Shown: in pieces, positions 1 through 6,825 of the stretch
Position numbering within the stretch: the first letter of the stretch is position 1
How the letters are laid out: each line of letters starts with the position of its first letter
Source of the DNA: CAYPZL01 sp964415045
Lineage (GTDB): Bacteria > Planctomycetota > Phycisphaerae > Sedimentisphaerales > Anaerobacaceae
Length of the DNA: 42,587 nucleotides
Assembly: GCA_964415045.1 (NCBI GenBank)
Contig: CAYPZL010000024.1
Coordinates: 1-42,587 of the forward strand
Reading direction: 5' to 3'
Notes under the pieces: model-generated
What the model was told of the DNA's origin: nothing
The model's database searches: none
The model's input: only the letters and a program-made list of their open reading frames with translations
Position numbers and translations under genes: made by a program

Positions 1-19
1 GAAGATTTTTCCTCCCTAA

Positions 20-216
20 AGTAAGCCTAATCTCCATTTTGCAAAAGTTCAGTTATTAAAAGAACATAAGGTCCGCTTCGTCATCATCGGCGCGACCTGA
101 TCGAAATGAAGGTGGCGGCGGGTCGCCCCAAAGACAAGGAAGACCTCAAATTCCTCCGTAGACTGAAACGAAGGAAAGCGAAGCACAAGGACTCTCTCGG
201 CCAGGGTTGCAAGTAA
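20..216 (+). pseudogene. Remnant of a nucleotidyltransferase (MNT/DUF6036-like), internally deleted
   Basis: Two plus-strand frames carry the two ends of one protein family. One (20-97) encodes a start-like segment with KVQLLKEHKVRFVIIGA, resembling the N-terminal strand of MNT-type nucleotidyltransferases (usually VRFVIIGG followed by a catalytic GS/DxD region). It hits TGA at 98. The next frame (91-216) encodes RDLIEMKVAAGRPKDKEDL followed by a basic tail and TAA, which resembles the C-terminal end of the same kind of protein (KxxAGRPKDxxDL). The whole catalytic middle is missing, so the gene is probably dead by internal deletion with a frame change at about 90-97. Such proteins often serve as antitoxins to HEPN toxins, and HEPN-like genes lie just downstream. 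The family assignment is from recognised motifs only. Confidence 0.5.
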
Positions 217-324
217 GAGTCCAGTCACAGTGAGGCCCGCAGGAAAGAGCACCGCATCCCTTTCGTTCCCTTCGAAACTTCCTTTCAGGATAGCCTGGCC
301 GAACGGTGATGCGACGGGCGCTGC

Positions 325-960
325 TTATGTCTCCCTCAGTCCATCGAAGTGACTCTTTGGGTACGGAAGCCCTCCGCCAACCTCCCGAACAAACGACAGA
401 TGCACACGCAAAGCGTCCTGCCAATCCGCGAATGTTCCGATATCGCGGCGTTGATAGGCATGAATCGCGTTTCTGTGCTCTTGAACCATTTGCACATATG
501 GGTTCCAATTCGTGCCCACGTCCCAGATCCGCTTGACGAAGAACTGGCGAAGCTCCCCAAGCGCGCAAATATCTGGATCAAGTTGCTTACCTCTGCGTCG
601 AATCGCGTCGATATCCGATTTGTAATCGCAATAGTGCACGCTGAGGAAAAGCTTAAGTTGGCCTTCTACAAGGGCCCCGAGGTTTGCCCAAGCGAGAATC
701 AAGTCACCGGGCGATACAGCGCCAATCCACCGCCGCAGGCTTGATGCCATCGATACCTGCCAGCCAAGCATCGACCTGTCCAACAACTCAGCCGCCTCCG
801 CAGGAGCCCACCCATCAGAGTGTTTCCAGAAGTCCATGATGCTGCGGGTCAACGTGGCGATTCGGCTGCACAGTTCCTCTGGCGTATAGTCCAATGTGTC
901 GGTATCGGGCGTCATTGTCTGGCATGAGCACCGGCCGGTGACGCTTCCCTCGATCCACAT
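325..960 (-). CDS. Hypothetical protein, HEPN-like
   Basis: A 211-residue soluble protein of unknown function. The start is supported by AGGAG seven bases before the ATG. It is predicted to be mostly helical, without signal peptide or membrane segment. Near the C-terminus (about residues 162-175) is EHRNAIHAYQRRDIG. The RN-x2-H core resembles the R-x(3-6)-H motif of HEPN ribonucleases, and it is followed by a conserved-looking acidic/aromatic tail. HEPN proteins are common RNase toxins or accessory domains in toxin-antitoxin systems; whether this one is active cannot be told. It lies in tandem with the next minus-strand gene (82-base gap) and beside a decayed nucleotidyltransferase, which fits an eroded HEPN/MNT-type locus. 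Base use is less GC-skewed at third positions than in the catabolic genes, suggesting accessory DNA. Confidence 0.6.
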   Translation of the reverse strand: MWIEGSVTGRCSCQTMTPDTDTLDYTPEELCSRIATLTRSIMDFWKHSDGWAPAEAAELLDRSMLGWQVSMASSLRRWIGAVSPGDLILAWANLGALVEGQLKLFLSVHYCDYKSDIDAIRRRGKQLDPDICALGELRQFFVKRIWDVGTNWNPYVQMVQEHRNAIHAYQRRDIGTFADWQDALRVHLSFVREVGGGLPYPKSHFDGLRET

Positions 961-1042
961 ATTTAGTCTCCTTTCGTCATTGTGCGTCAGAGCCGTTGTC
1001 GGCTCCTTCCCAAAGTCAGATTGTTGAGGTTTCCTCCATGTT

Positions 1043-1600
1043 TCAGTTAAACAGTTCTGGGTTGATCTTCCTCATATGCTTTTCCAGAGAGGCCCATAGC
1101 CTGGTTATTTGATCGAAGTGCAGTTCTCCCTGAAAGATAGATTTCCACATTTGGGCCATACCATCAGCCTTCTTCGACACGGGATATCGGCCGAAAACCA
1201 CAAGGCAGATTTCAAGACGCTCCAACAACGAATCACGCTGCCGAGATCGGACTCTGTCCACGCCGGCGAGATTCCAGAGTTTCTTCAAATGGTGGTTCCC
1301 GATCGTCTGCGGGATTTTTTCTTTCCCGACAAGGGCAGGGTCTTTTGCCACAAGGATGGTCTTCAAGGCGGCCTCTATGGCCATGCCCATGAGAAGCATG
1401 TAAACCGGTCCGATGTAGAAATCGGCCAACGCGGCATCTATGTCATGATATTTGCGCTTCTCGGGCCAGCAATGACTGCGTAAGACGTCTGCGGCCTCCT
1501 TGAGCCTGAGCGACGACAGCCACCAAGGTCCGGGATGCTTCCCAAGGAACTCAAACAAAGAACGACGTTCTTCCTCAGTTGGTTCGGAGTCGGCGCGCAT
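1043..1600 (-). CDS. Hypothetical protein, possible HEPN fold
   Basis: A 185-residue protein not assigned to a characterised family. GGAG seven bases upstream supports the ATG. The middle has an amphipathic helix, YMLLMGMAIEAALK (about residues 67-80), of the kind seen in HEPN-type four-helix proteins (a hydrophobic G-x-A-x-E-x-x-LK segment). It is followed by NHHLKKLWNLAG and, later, VVFGRYPVSKK, which recall short uncharacterised HEPN-like proteins with an H-x-L-x-x-L and a GRYP motif. No R-x4-6-H ribonuclease motif is obvious, so enzymatic activity is doubtful. It lies upstream of, and in the same orientation as, the other hypothetical gene and may share a transcript with it. The function is unknown. 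Confidence 0.55.
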   Translation of the reverse strand: MRADSEPTEEERRSLFEFLGKHPGPWWLSSLRLKEAADVLRSHCWPEKRKYHDIDAALADFYIGPVYMLLMGMAIEAALKTILVAKDPALVGKEKIPQTIGNHHLKKLWNLAGVDRVRSRQRDSLLERLEICLVVFGRYPVSKKADGMAQMWKSIFQGELHFDQITRLWASLEKHMRKINPELFN

Positions 1601-1765
1601 CTATTCGCTCCGCCAATGTGCTATCGGCCTTAGCCAATCAGCAACGATCGACAATGACCGTCCTTGTTGTCTCATCAAGGATGCTGGAAATCACCGCTTC
1701 TGGTTCTATCGGCCGGAAAGGGGAGTGGGATAAGGAGAAATATGGGAAAGATGGCGGGGGGATTG

Positions 1766-2152
1766 TCAGGCGGGTGTGGTGGTTTTGTTTTTTGCGGAGA
1801 CGTTTACAGGTTTGCCGTATTTCTCGGCGAAGAACCGCACGGACTCGGGCGCCATGTCGATAGCGTGCTCATCGTACGCGCCGGTCTCCGGATTCGGCCA
1901 GATCAGCGCATACTCGCCCCGCACCTGTTGAAAGCGCTCGCGGTCTTTCAGCGGAGCGAAGACACCCCCTGGATTCCCCTCCACGACCAGGGGATGAAAA
2001 TCCAGTTCGTAGATGGATACATTCAATTCGTCTTCGAACCAGAGGCGCAGAACATAGTCGCCGACGTATTCTGCTTTGAGCAATCCCTTTTCTTCGCGGT
2101 CTTCCCACCGAGATGGATCGTCCGCGATGGCCTGCCATTCTTGCCATTTCAT
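1766..2152 (-). CDS. DUF2442-like protein
   Basis: A 128-residue protein. Its middle matches the DUF2442 pattern: a strand-rich segment YVGDYVLRLWFEDEL (about residues 29-43), followed by an acidic SIYELDF segment and a later PLKDRERFQQVRGE motif, where families of this type have a phenylalanine-rich loop and a W/P-N-G segment (here IWPNPETGAYDEHAI). DUF2442 genes very often sit directly after DUF4160 genes, as here, with only four bases between the DUF4160 stop and this start. AGGG nine bases before the ATG is the likely ribosome site. The pair is often suspected of being a toxin-antitoxin-like module, but its biochemical role is not established. The C-terminal lysine/threonine tail is not part of the usual domain. 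Confidence 0.72.
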   Translation of the reverse strand: MKWQEWQAIADDPSRWEDREEKGLLKAEYVGDYVLRLWFEDELNVSIYELDFHPLVVEGNPGGVFAPLKDRERFQQVRGEYALIWPNPETGAYDEHAIDMAPESVRFFAEKYGKPVNVSAKNKTTTPA

Positions 2153-2156
2153 AATA

Positions 2157-2429
2157 TTACCCTACGATGGAAATTGGGCGGTGGTGCCGTGCATTCTCCC
2201 ATTGTTGGAGGAGCTCCGTTTCATGGGCTTCGACCCACGTCTCAACCAATCTCTGTAACGTTGGCGGCAACTCTCTGCCCGGTTTCATCCAGTCTCTCGT
2301 TTTGATGACGATACGATACTGCCCGACATCTCCCTGGTACTTCACATGAACATGCGGCGGAGCATGATCGTTGTAGTTCATCAGGATCACCAGGGCTCCT
2401 TTCTTGAACGGATGTGAAACAGGAGGCAT
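2157..2429 (-). CDS. DUF4160 protein
   Basis: A 90-residue protein with the DUF4160 hallmark: a hydrophobic strand, then NYNDHAPPHVHVKYQGD (about residues 18-34), then a strand and an acidic helix ending in a W-x-x-H-x-x-E-L-x-x-x-W segment (WVEAHETELLQQW). The HxPPHxHV motif resembles a metal- or phosphate-binding site, but no activity is known to me. An upstream in-frame ATG would add 15 residues. The start chosen here has AGGAG nine bases before it and begins at the usual domain boundary. It is the first gene of a two-gene unit with DUF2442 and lies about 80 bases downstream of a good promoter. Its antisense neighbour is the divergent fucosidase gene. Confidence 0.8.
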   Translation of the reverse strand: MPPVSHPFKKGALVILMNYNDHAPPHVHVKYQGDVGQYRIVIKTRDWMKPGRELPPTLQRLVETWVEAHETELLQQWENARHHRPISIVG

Positions 2430-2515
2430 AGGATTCAACTCCTCAAGCCCTGGTCTGCTTCTGCCGAGAGGCACAAGCTGTAACCTTCACCTCTTCTAAT
2501 CCTTTACACGATCTT

Positions 2516-2544
2516 ATCTTAGCACCCTATCTCGCGTAAGTCAA
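2516..2544 (-). promoter_or_regulatory. Sigma70-type promoter for the DUF4160-DUF2442 pair
   Basis: On the minus strand, TTGACT (2539-2544) and TAAGAT (2516-2521) are separated by exactly 17 bases. Transcription would start near 2509, giving an 80-base leader before the DUF4160 start. This is a sequence match only. Confidence 0.5.
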
Positions 2545-2582
2545 GCACGTCTTCGGACGGCACGTGTCTCGTTCTTGCCGGC

Positions 2583-2760
2583 TTGTTTTGGGTGGATTTG
2601 GGTGTGGTTTGGTTTTATGATGCTGGCGGTGGGGTGGGGTTTGGGTTGCGTCGATCTTTGACGGAGTTGTTTGGGAAGGGGTGTTTTCGTGAAGACGTGG
2701 GTTTGGGTGTTGGTGGCGAGTTTTGCGGTTTCGTTGTTTGTTTGGCCGGGGGTCTGTGGG
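2583..2760 (+). other. G/T-rich (keto-skewed) island over the fucosidase leader and signal peptide
   Basis: By hand count, about 153 of the 180 bases from 2581 to 2760 are G or T on the plus (sense) strand, while the gene body is close to balanced. The island covers the upstream leader and the signal-peptide codons of the GH29 gene. It contains no recognisable promoter. Similar islands lie at the 5' ends of the genes starting at 23639 and at 40728 (minus strand). Confidence 0.7.
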
Positions 2761-4161
2761 GGGGCTGGGAGGTATGAGGCGAAGTGGGAGTCGCTGGATC
2801 AGCGTCCGACGCCTCAGTGGTGGATGGATGCGAAGTTCGGGATCTTCATTCATTGGGGGGTGTATTCGGTTCCTGCCTGGTCGGTGCGGGGGCAGTACTC
2901 GGAGTGGTACTGGACGCGCGTTCGGAACAAGGCCGAGAAGGATCCGTATTGGCGGTATCACAAGAGCACCTACGGCGCGGATTTCGCCTACGCAGACTTC
3001 GCGCCGCAGTTCAAGGCCGAGCTGTACGATCCGAATCATTGGGCCGACGTGTTTCGGCGCAGCGGCGCGCGGTACGTCGTGTTGACCTCGAAGCACCACG
3101 ACGGGTATTGTCTCTGGCCCAGCGAGCAGGCGAACCGGAGCTGGGGCCGGCCGTGGAATGCGGTGGACGTCGGGCCCAAGCGCGATCTGCTTGGCGACCT
3201 GACCGAGGCGGTGCGCCGCCAGGGCCTGAAGATGGGATTCTATTACTCCCTGTACGAGTGGTACAATCCGCTCTGGCTGGCGGACCGGGACCTCTACGTG
3301 GACAAGCACATGTTCCCGCAGTTCAAGGACGTGGTGACACGCTACAAGCCGTCGGTGATCTTCTCCGACGGGGAATGGGACATGCCCAGCGAGCGCTGGC
3401 GCAGCGAAGAGCTTCTCGCCTGGCTGTTCAACGAGTCCCCGTGTCGGGACGAGGTGGTCGTAAACGATCGCTGGGGCAAGGGCATCCGTCACAAACACGG
3501 GGGCTATTACACGACCGAATACGGCGCGGGCCTGGCCGGCGGCAGCCATCCGTGGGAGGAGAACCGGGGCATGGCGCACTCGTTCGGGTACAGCCGGACC
3601 GAGCCGCTTTCGGACTACAAATCGGCGCGCGAGCTGGTTCTGCTGCTGATCGACCTGGTCAGCCGGGGCGGCAACCTCCTGCTTGACATCGGCCCCACCG
3701 GCGACGGGCGCATCCCCGTGATCATGGAGGAGCGGCTCGTCCAGATGGGCGAGTGGCTCGAAGTCAACGGCGCGGCCATTTACGGCACGAAGCCTTGGCG
3801 GATGGCGAAGCAGTGGACCGAAGGCAAGCGTCCGGACGTCGGATACGGCAAGGGCGATCAGGCCAAGTACGATATCGCCAAGCTGACGGGCCCGCCTTCG
3901 GGTGGCAAGGCGGTTATTGAGGCATTTTTCACATCAAAGGGTGACACGCTGTACGTTATCACGCCGCGCTGGCCGGGCGGGGAGCTGGTGGTCAAGGATG
4001 TGGAGGTTTCGGCCAACAGCGCTGTAACGATGCTGGGTGTGGCGCAACCCATCGGGTGGGACCGGTCCGGCCGGAACGTGGCGATTCACGTGCCGTCGCT
4101 GTCCGTCGATGAAGTGCCCTGCCGGTATGCCTATGTGTTTGAAATTACACATGTTAAGTAG
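2689..4161 (+). CDS. Alpha-L-fucosidase, GH29, secreted
   Basis: A 490-residue glycoside hydrolase expected to remove alpha-L-fucose from glycans with retention of configuration. After a Sec-type signal (MKTWVWVLVASFAVSLFVW, then VCGGAG) the GH29 start pattern is clear: WWMDAKFGIFIHWGVYSVPAW. Further family motifs are VLTSKHHDGYCLWPS and GFYYSLYEWYNP. FSDGEWD holds the probable nucleophile Asp at about residue 227, and VSRGGNLLLDIGPTGDG follows. The C-terminal 120 residues form the usual beta-sandwich. The start chosen is GTG with GGAAGGGG upstream; an in-frame TTG six codons earlier is possible. It opens the plus-strand catabolic cluster and is the only classical glycosidase in it. Its upstream region is strikingly G/T-rich. 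Confidence 0.93.
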   Translation: MKTWVWVLVASFAVSLFVWPGVCGGAGRYEAKWESLDQRPTPQWWMDAKFGIFIHWGVYSVPAWSVRGQYSEWYWTRVRNKAEKDPYWRYHKSTYGADFAYADFAPQFKAELYDPNHWADVFRRSGARYVVLTSKHHDGYCLWPSEQANRSWGRPWNAVDVGPKRDLLGDLTEAVRRQGLKMGFYYSLYEWYNPLWLADRDLYVDKHMFPQFKDVVTRYKPSVIFSDGEWDMPSERWRSEELLAWLFNESPCRDEVVVNDRWGKGIRHKHGGYYTTEYGAGLAGGSHPWEENRGMAHSFGYSRTEPLSDYKSARELVLLLIDLVSRGGNLLLDIGPTGDGRIPVIMEERLVQMGEWLEVNGAAIYGTKPWRMAKQWTEGKRPDVGYGKGDQAKYDIAKLTGPPSGGKAVIEAFFTSKGDTLYVITPRWPGGELVVKDVEVSANSAVTMLGVAQPIGWDRSGRNVAIHVPSLSVDEVPCRYAYVFEITHVK

Positions 4162-4393
4162 CTCTCGCTTCCGTGGGCGGCGGGGCGGATTTTGGCTGGA
4201 AATACCATTGCCCGTGCGTTCTGAGCCGGTATAATGACAAGTCTTTGGTTTCGCCAGGGAGGCAGGTGTCTGGACTTCTGGTGTGAATTTGGGTAAGAAA
4301 GATGCCTGCATCAAGCTGCCCTCCGGACGGGTAAGCACGCAATAAAGCGTTTGTCGTGAGCGTTCTTTCCTCAGGAAAGGACTGGCTTTGGAA

Positions 4394-4408
4394 AGAACTT
4401 TGAGTTCT
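4394..4408. promoter_or_regulatory. Operator-like palindrome before the sugar isomerase gene
   Basis: AGAACT-TTG-AGTTCT is a perfect 6-base inverted repeat 21 bases before the isomerase ATG, next to its AAGGAGG ribosome site. Its size fits a repressor operator or a small mRNA hairpin. No regulator gene is present in the window. The 268-base gap 4162-4429 holds nothing else that I recognise. Confidence 0.3.
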
Positions 4409-4429
4409 GTTAGATAAGGAGGTTTCGAG

Positions 4430-5428
4430 ATGGCTAGACCGGTTACACTCTTCACGGGACAATGGGCGGACCTGCCCCTGGAGGAGCTGGCGAAGAAGGC
4501 GGCGGGCTGGGGCTACGACGGGCTGGAGCTGGCATGTTGGGGAGATCACTTCGAAATAGACAAGGCGTTGGCGGACGACGGCTACTGCCAGGCCAAGCGG
4601 GAGATGCTCAAGAAGCACGGCCTGGAAGTGTATGCCATCTCGAACCACTTGGTGGGGCAGTGCATCTGTGACAACATCGATGCGCGTCACCAATCGATCG
4701 TCCCGCCGGAGGTATGGGGCGACGGCGAGCCCGAGGGCGTGCGGCAGCGGGCCGCGGAGAACCAGATCGCTGCCGCCAAGGCGGCCAAGAAACTGGGCGT
4801 CGGTGTGGTCAACGGTTTCACCGGCAGCTCGATCTGGCACCTGCTGTACTCCTTCCCGCCGGCCTCGCCCGACATGATCAACGCCGGCTACGAGGATTTC
4901 GCCAAGCGTTTCACGCCCATTCTCGATGCCTACAAGGCCGAAGGGATCAAGTTCGCCCTGGAAGTGCACCCGACGGAAATCGCGTTCGACATCGCCTCGG
5001 CGCAGCGCGCGATCGACGCGGTCAAGGGGCACGAGTGCTTCGGATTCAACTACGATCCGAGCCATTTAGGCTATCAGGGCGTCGATTACGTCAAGTTCAT
5101 CCGCACGTTCGGCGACCGCATCTTCCACGCCCACATGAAGGACGTGTGGTGGGGTCACGGGGACGGCACCGTCGGTGTGTTCGGCGGGCATACGGAGTTT
5201 GCGGATCCCCGCCGGTACTGGGACTTCCGCTCCATCGGTCACGGTGACATCAACTTCGAGGAGATCATCGTGGCGCTGAACGACATCGGCTACCAGGGCC
5301 CGCTTTCGATCGAGTGGGAAGACAGCCGGATGGATCGCGAGCACGGGGCCGCTGAGGCCTGTGGGGCGATCAAGAAAGCCGACTTCAAGCCGTCGGAGGT
5401 TGCTTTCGACGCACAATTCGACAAATAG
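4430..5428 (+). CDS. Sugar phosphate isomerase/epimerase (xylose isomerase-like TIM barrel)
   Basis: A 332-residue cytoplasmic TIM-barrel protein of the AP-endonuclease-2/xylose isomerase-like family. Members isomerise or epimerise sugars and keto-sugars with a divalent metal. The start has a full AAGGAGG seven bases upstream. Family features in order are an N-terminal strand FTGQWADLPLEEL, GWGYDGLELACWG, and four likely metal-ligand motifs near the C-termini of the strands: EVHPTEIAFD, NYDPSHLGYQ, HAHMKDVWW and SIEWEDSRMDRE. There is no signal peptide, in contrast to its exported relative at 23639. It sits directly before the first Tat-exported oxidoreductase, so it probably works in the cytoplasm on keto-sugars released by the exported enzymes. 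The substrate cannot be read from the sequence. Confidence 0.88.
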   Translation: MARPVTLFTGQWADLPLEELAKKAAGWGYDGLELACWGDHFEIDKALADDGYCQAKREMLKKHGLEVYAISNHLVGQCICDNIDARHQSIVPPEVWGDGEPEGVRQRAAENQIAAAKAAKKLGVGVVNGFTGSSIWHLLYSFPPASPDMINAGYEDFAKRFTPILDAYKAEGIKFALEVHPTEIAFDIASAQRAIDAVKGHECFGFNYDPSHLGYQGVDYVKFIRTFGDRIFHAHMKDVWWGHGDGTVGVFGGHTEFADPRRYWDFRSIGHGDINFEEIIVALNDIGYQGPLSIEWEDSRMDREHGAAEACGAIKKADFKPSEVAFDAQFDK

Positions 5429-5443
5429 ACAAGAACAGAGTGT

Positions 5444-5485
5444 CGGCATGGCCCAGGCGCAGGCAAAGGCGCCTGGGCCGTGCCG
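5444..5485 (+). repeat. Long intercistronic hairpin, no U tract
   Basis: A 17-base stem (5444-5460 with 5469-5485, one T-G wobble) with an 8-base loop AGGCAAAG lies between the isomerase stop and the oxidoreductase ATG. It ends 17 bases before the start codon and is not followed by a T run, so it looks like an mRNA-stabilising or translation-modulating structure rather than an intrinsic terminator. Confidence 0.6.
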
Positions 5486-5502
5486 ATTATCGGAAAGGTA
5501 TC

Positions 5503-6801
5503 ATGGGCAGCAGGCAAAGGTTAAGCCGGCGGCGGTTTCTGGGTACGGCGGCCGGCACGGCGGCGGGGGTGATTGGAATTCCATACATTGTCAGTTCCTC
5601 CGCCCTGGGCCAGGGTGGCCGCACCGCTCCGAGCGAGCGCATTACCATCGGGTTCATCGCCTGCGGCAAGCAGAGCAAGCACCTGATGCGCTCGTTCCTG
5701 AATTCGCCCGGCACGCACGTCGTGGCGGCCTGCGACGTCGACAAGCTCAAGCTCGAACGAGGCAAAGGCATCATCGAGGGCCATTATTCGCAAAAGGGCG
5801 TTTCGTCCTATAAAGGCTGTGATACCTATGGGGATTTCCGCGAATTGCTGGCCCGCGATGACATCGACGCCGTGGTGATTTCGACGCCGGACCACTGGCA
5901 CGCGGTCACGGTCATCGAGTCGGCCAGGGCGGGCAAAGACGTCTACTGCGAGAAGCCGCTGTCGCAGACGATTGCCGAAGCGCGCGCGATGATCGCCGCG
6001 ATTCGCACGTACGACCGCGTCTTCCAGACGGGCAGCATGCAGCGCTCGTCGTGGAATTTCCGGTTCGCCTGCGAACTGGTGCAGAACGGGTACATCGGCG
6101 ACGTCAAGCACGTCACGGTCGGGGTGGGCGGACCGCCGGAGGATCCGCCGTTGGAGCCGCAGCCGGTGCCGGATTATCTCGACTGGGACATGTGGCTGGG
6201 CCCGGCCATGTGGAGGCCCTACCATTCGGAGCTCTCGCCGCACCTGAGCTGGGACGGCTTTCCGCATTGGCGCCATCATAGCTGGTTCGGCGGCGGCGGC
6301 ATGACCGACTGGGGCGCCCACCACTTCGACATCGCCCAGTGGGGCCTGGGCATGGACGGCACCGGGCCGGTCCAAATCCTTCCGCCCGACGGCAAGGACC
6401 GCAAAGACCTGACCTACATTTACGCCAACGGCATCCCCATGACGCGGGGCAAGGCCAACGGCATCCTGTTCGAGGGGACCAAGGGCAAGATCGAGGTCAA
6501 CCGGGGGTACCTTAAGACCTGGCCGGACAGTCTCAAGGACCGGAAGATCGGCCCGGACGAAATTCATCTGTACGACAGCAAGAATCACTACACCGACTGG
6601 CTCGATGCGATTCGCAGCCGGACCAAACCGATCTGCGATGTCGAGACCGGCGCCAGCTCGGTGATCGTATGCCACCTGGGGAATCTCGCGTACAAGCTCC
6701 AGCGCCCGCTGAAGTGGGACCCGGATCGCGCGGTGTTCATCGGCGACGACGAGGCCAACCGACTGCTGTCGCGGCCGATGCGCAGCCCCTGGCATATGTG
6801 A
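5503..6801 (+). CDS. Tat-exported Gfo/Idh/MocA oxidoreductase (paralogue 1)
   Basis: A 432-residue NAD(P)-dependent sugar dehydrogenase of the Gfo/Idh/MocA family. It starts at the ATG after GGAAAGG, because the preceding 21 in-frame codons overlap the hairpin and the Tat signal (SRRRFLGTAAG) follows at once. Family motifs are CDVDK after the second strand, STPDHWHA, YCEKPLSQT with the conserved catalytic Lys, and HHFDIAQWGLG in the C-terminal sheet domain. The end is RPMRSPWHM. Oddly, the dinucleotide-binding glycine loop reads GFIACGKQSK, where its neighbours have GxGxxG-like loops, so cofactor binding may be altered. It groups with the next two genes by PDHWH, QTGSxQRS, LDWxxWLGP and the PMRSPWH ending. 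The substrate is unknown. Export folded with cofactor through Tat is the usual reason for such signals. Confidence 0.93.
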   Translation: MGSRQRLSRRRFLGTAAGTAAGVIGIPYIVSSSALGQGGRTAPSERITIGFIACGKQSKHLMRSFLNSPGTHVVAACDVDKLKLERGKGIIEGHYSQKGVSSYKGCDTYGDFRELLARDDIDAVVISTPDHWHAVTVIESARAGKDVYCEKPLSQTIAEARAMIAAIRTYDRVFQTGSMQRSSWNFRFACELVQNGYIGDVKHVTVGVGGPPEDPPLEPQPVPDYLDWDMWLGPAMWRPYHSELSPHLSWDGFPHWRHHSWFGGGGMTDWGAHHFDIAQWGLGMDGTGPVQILPPDGKDRKDLTYIYANGIPMTRGKANGILFEGTKGKIEVNRGYLKTWPDSLKDRKIGPDEIHLYDSKNHYTDWLDAIRSRTKPICDVETGASSVIVCHLGNLAYKLQRPLKWDPDRAVFIGDDEANRLLSRPMRSPWHM

Positions 6802-6825
6802 CCAACGCAAAGAAAGGCTTTTGTC

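Noticed and set aside
49..252. A 67-codon minus-strand open frame at the left end
   Set aside because: It is antisense to the nucleotidyltransferase remnant and matches nothing; the plus-strand motifs explain the region better.
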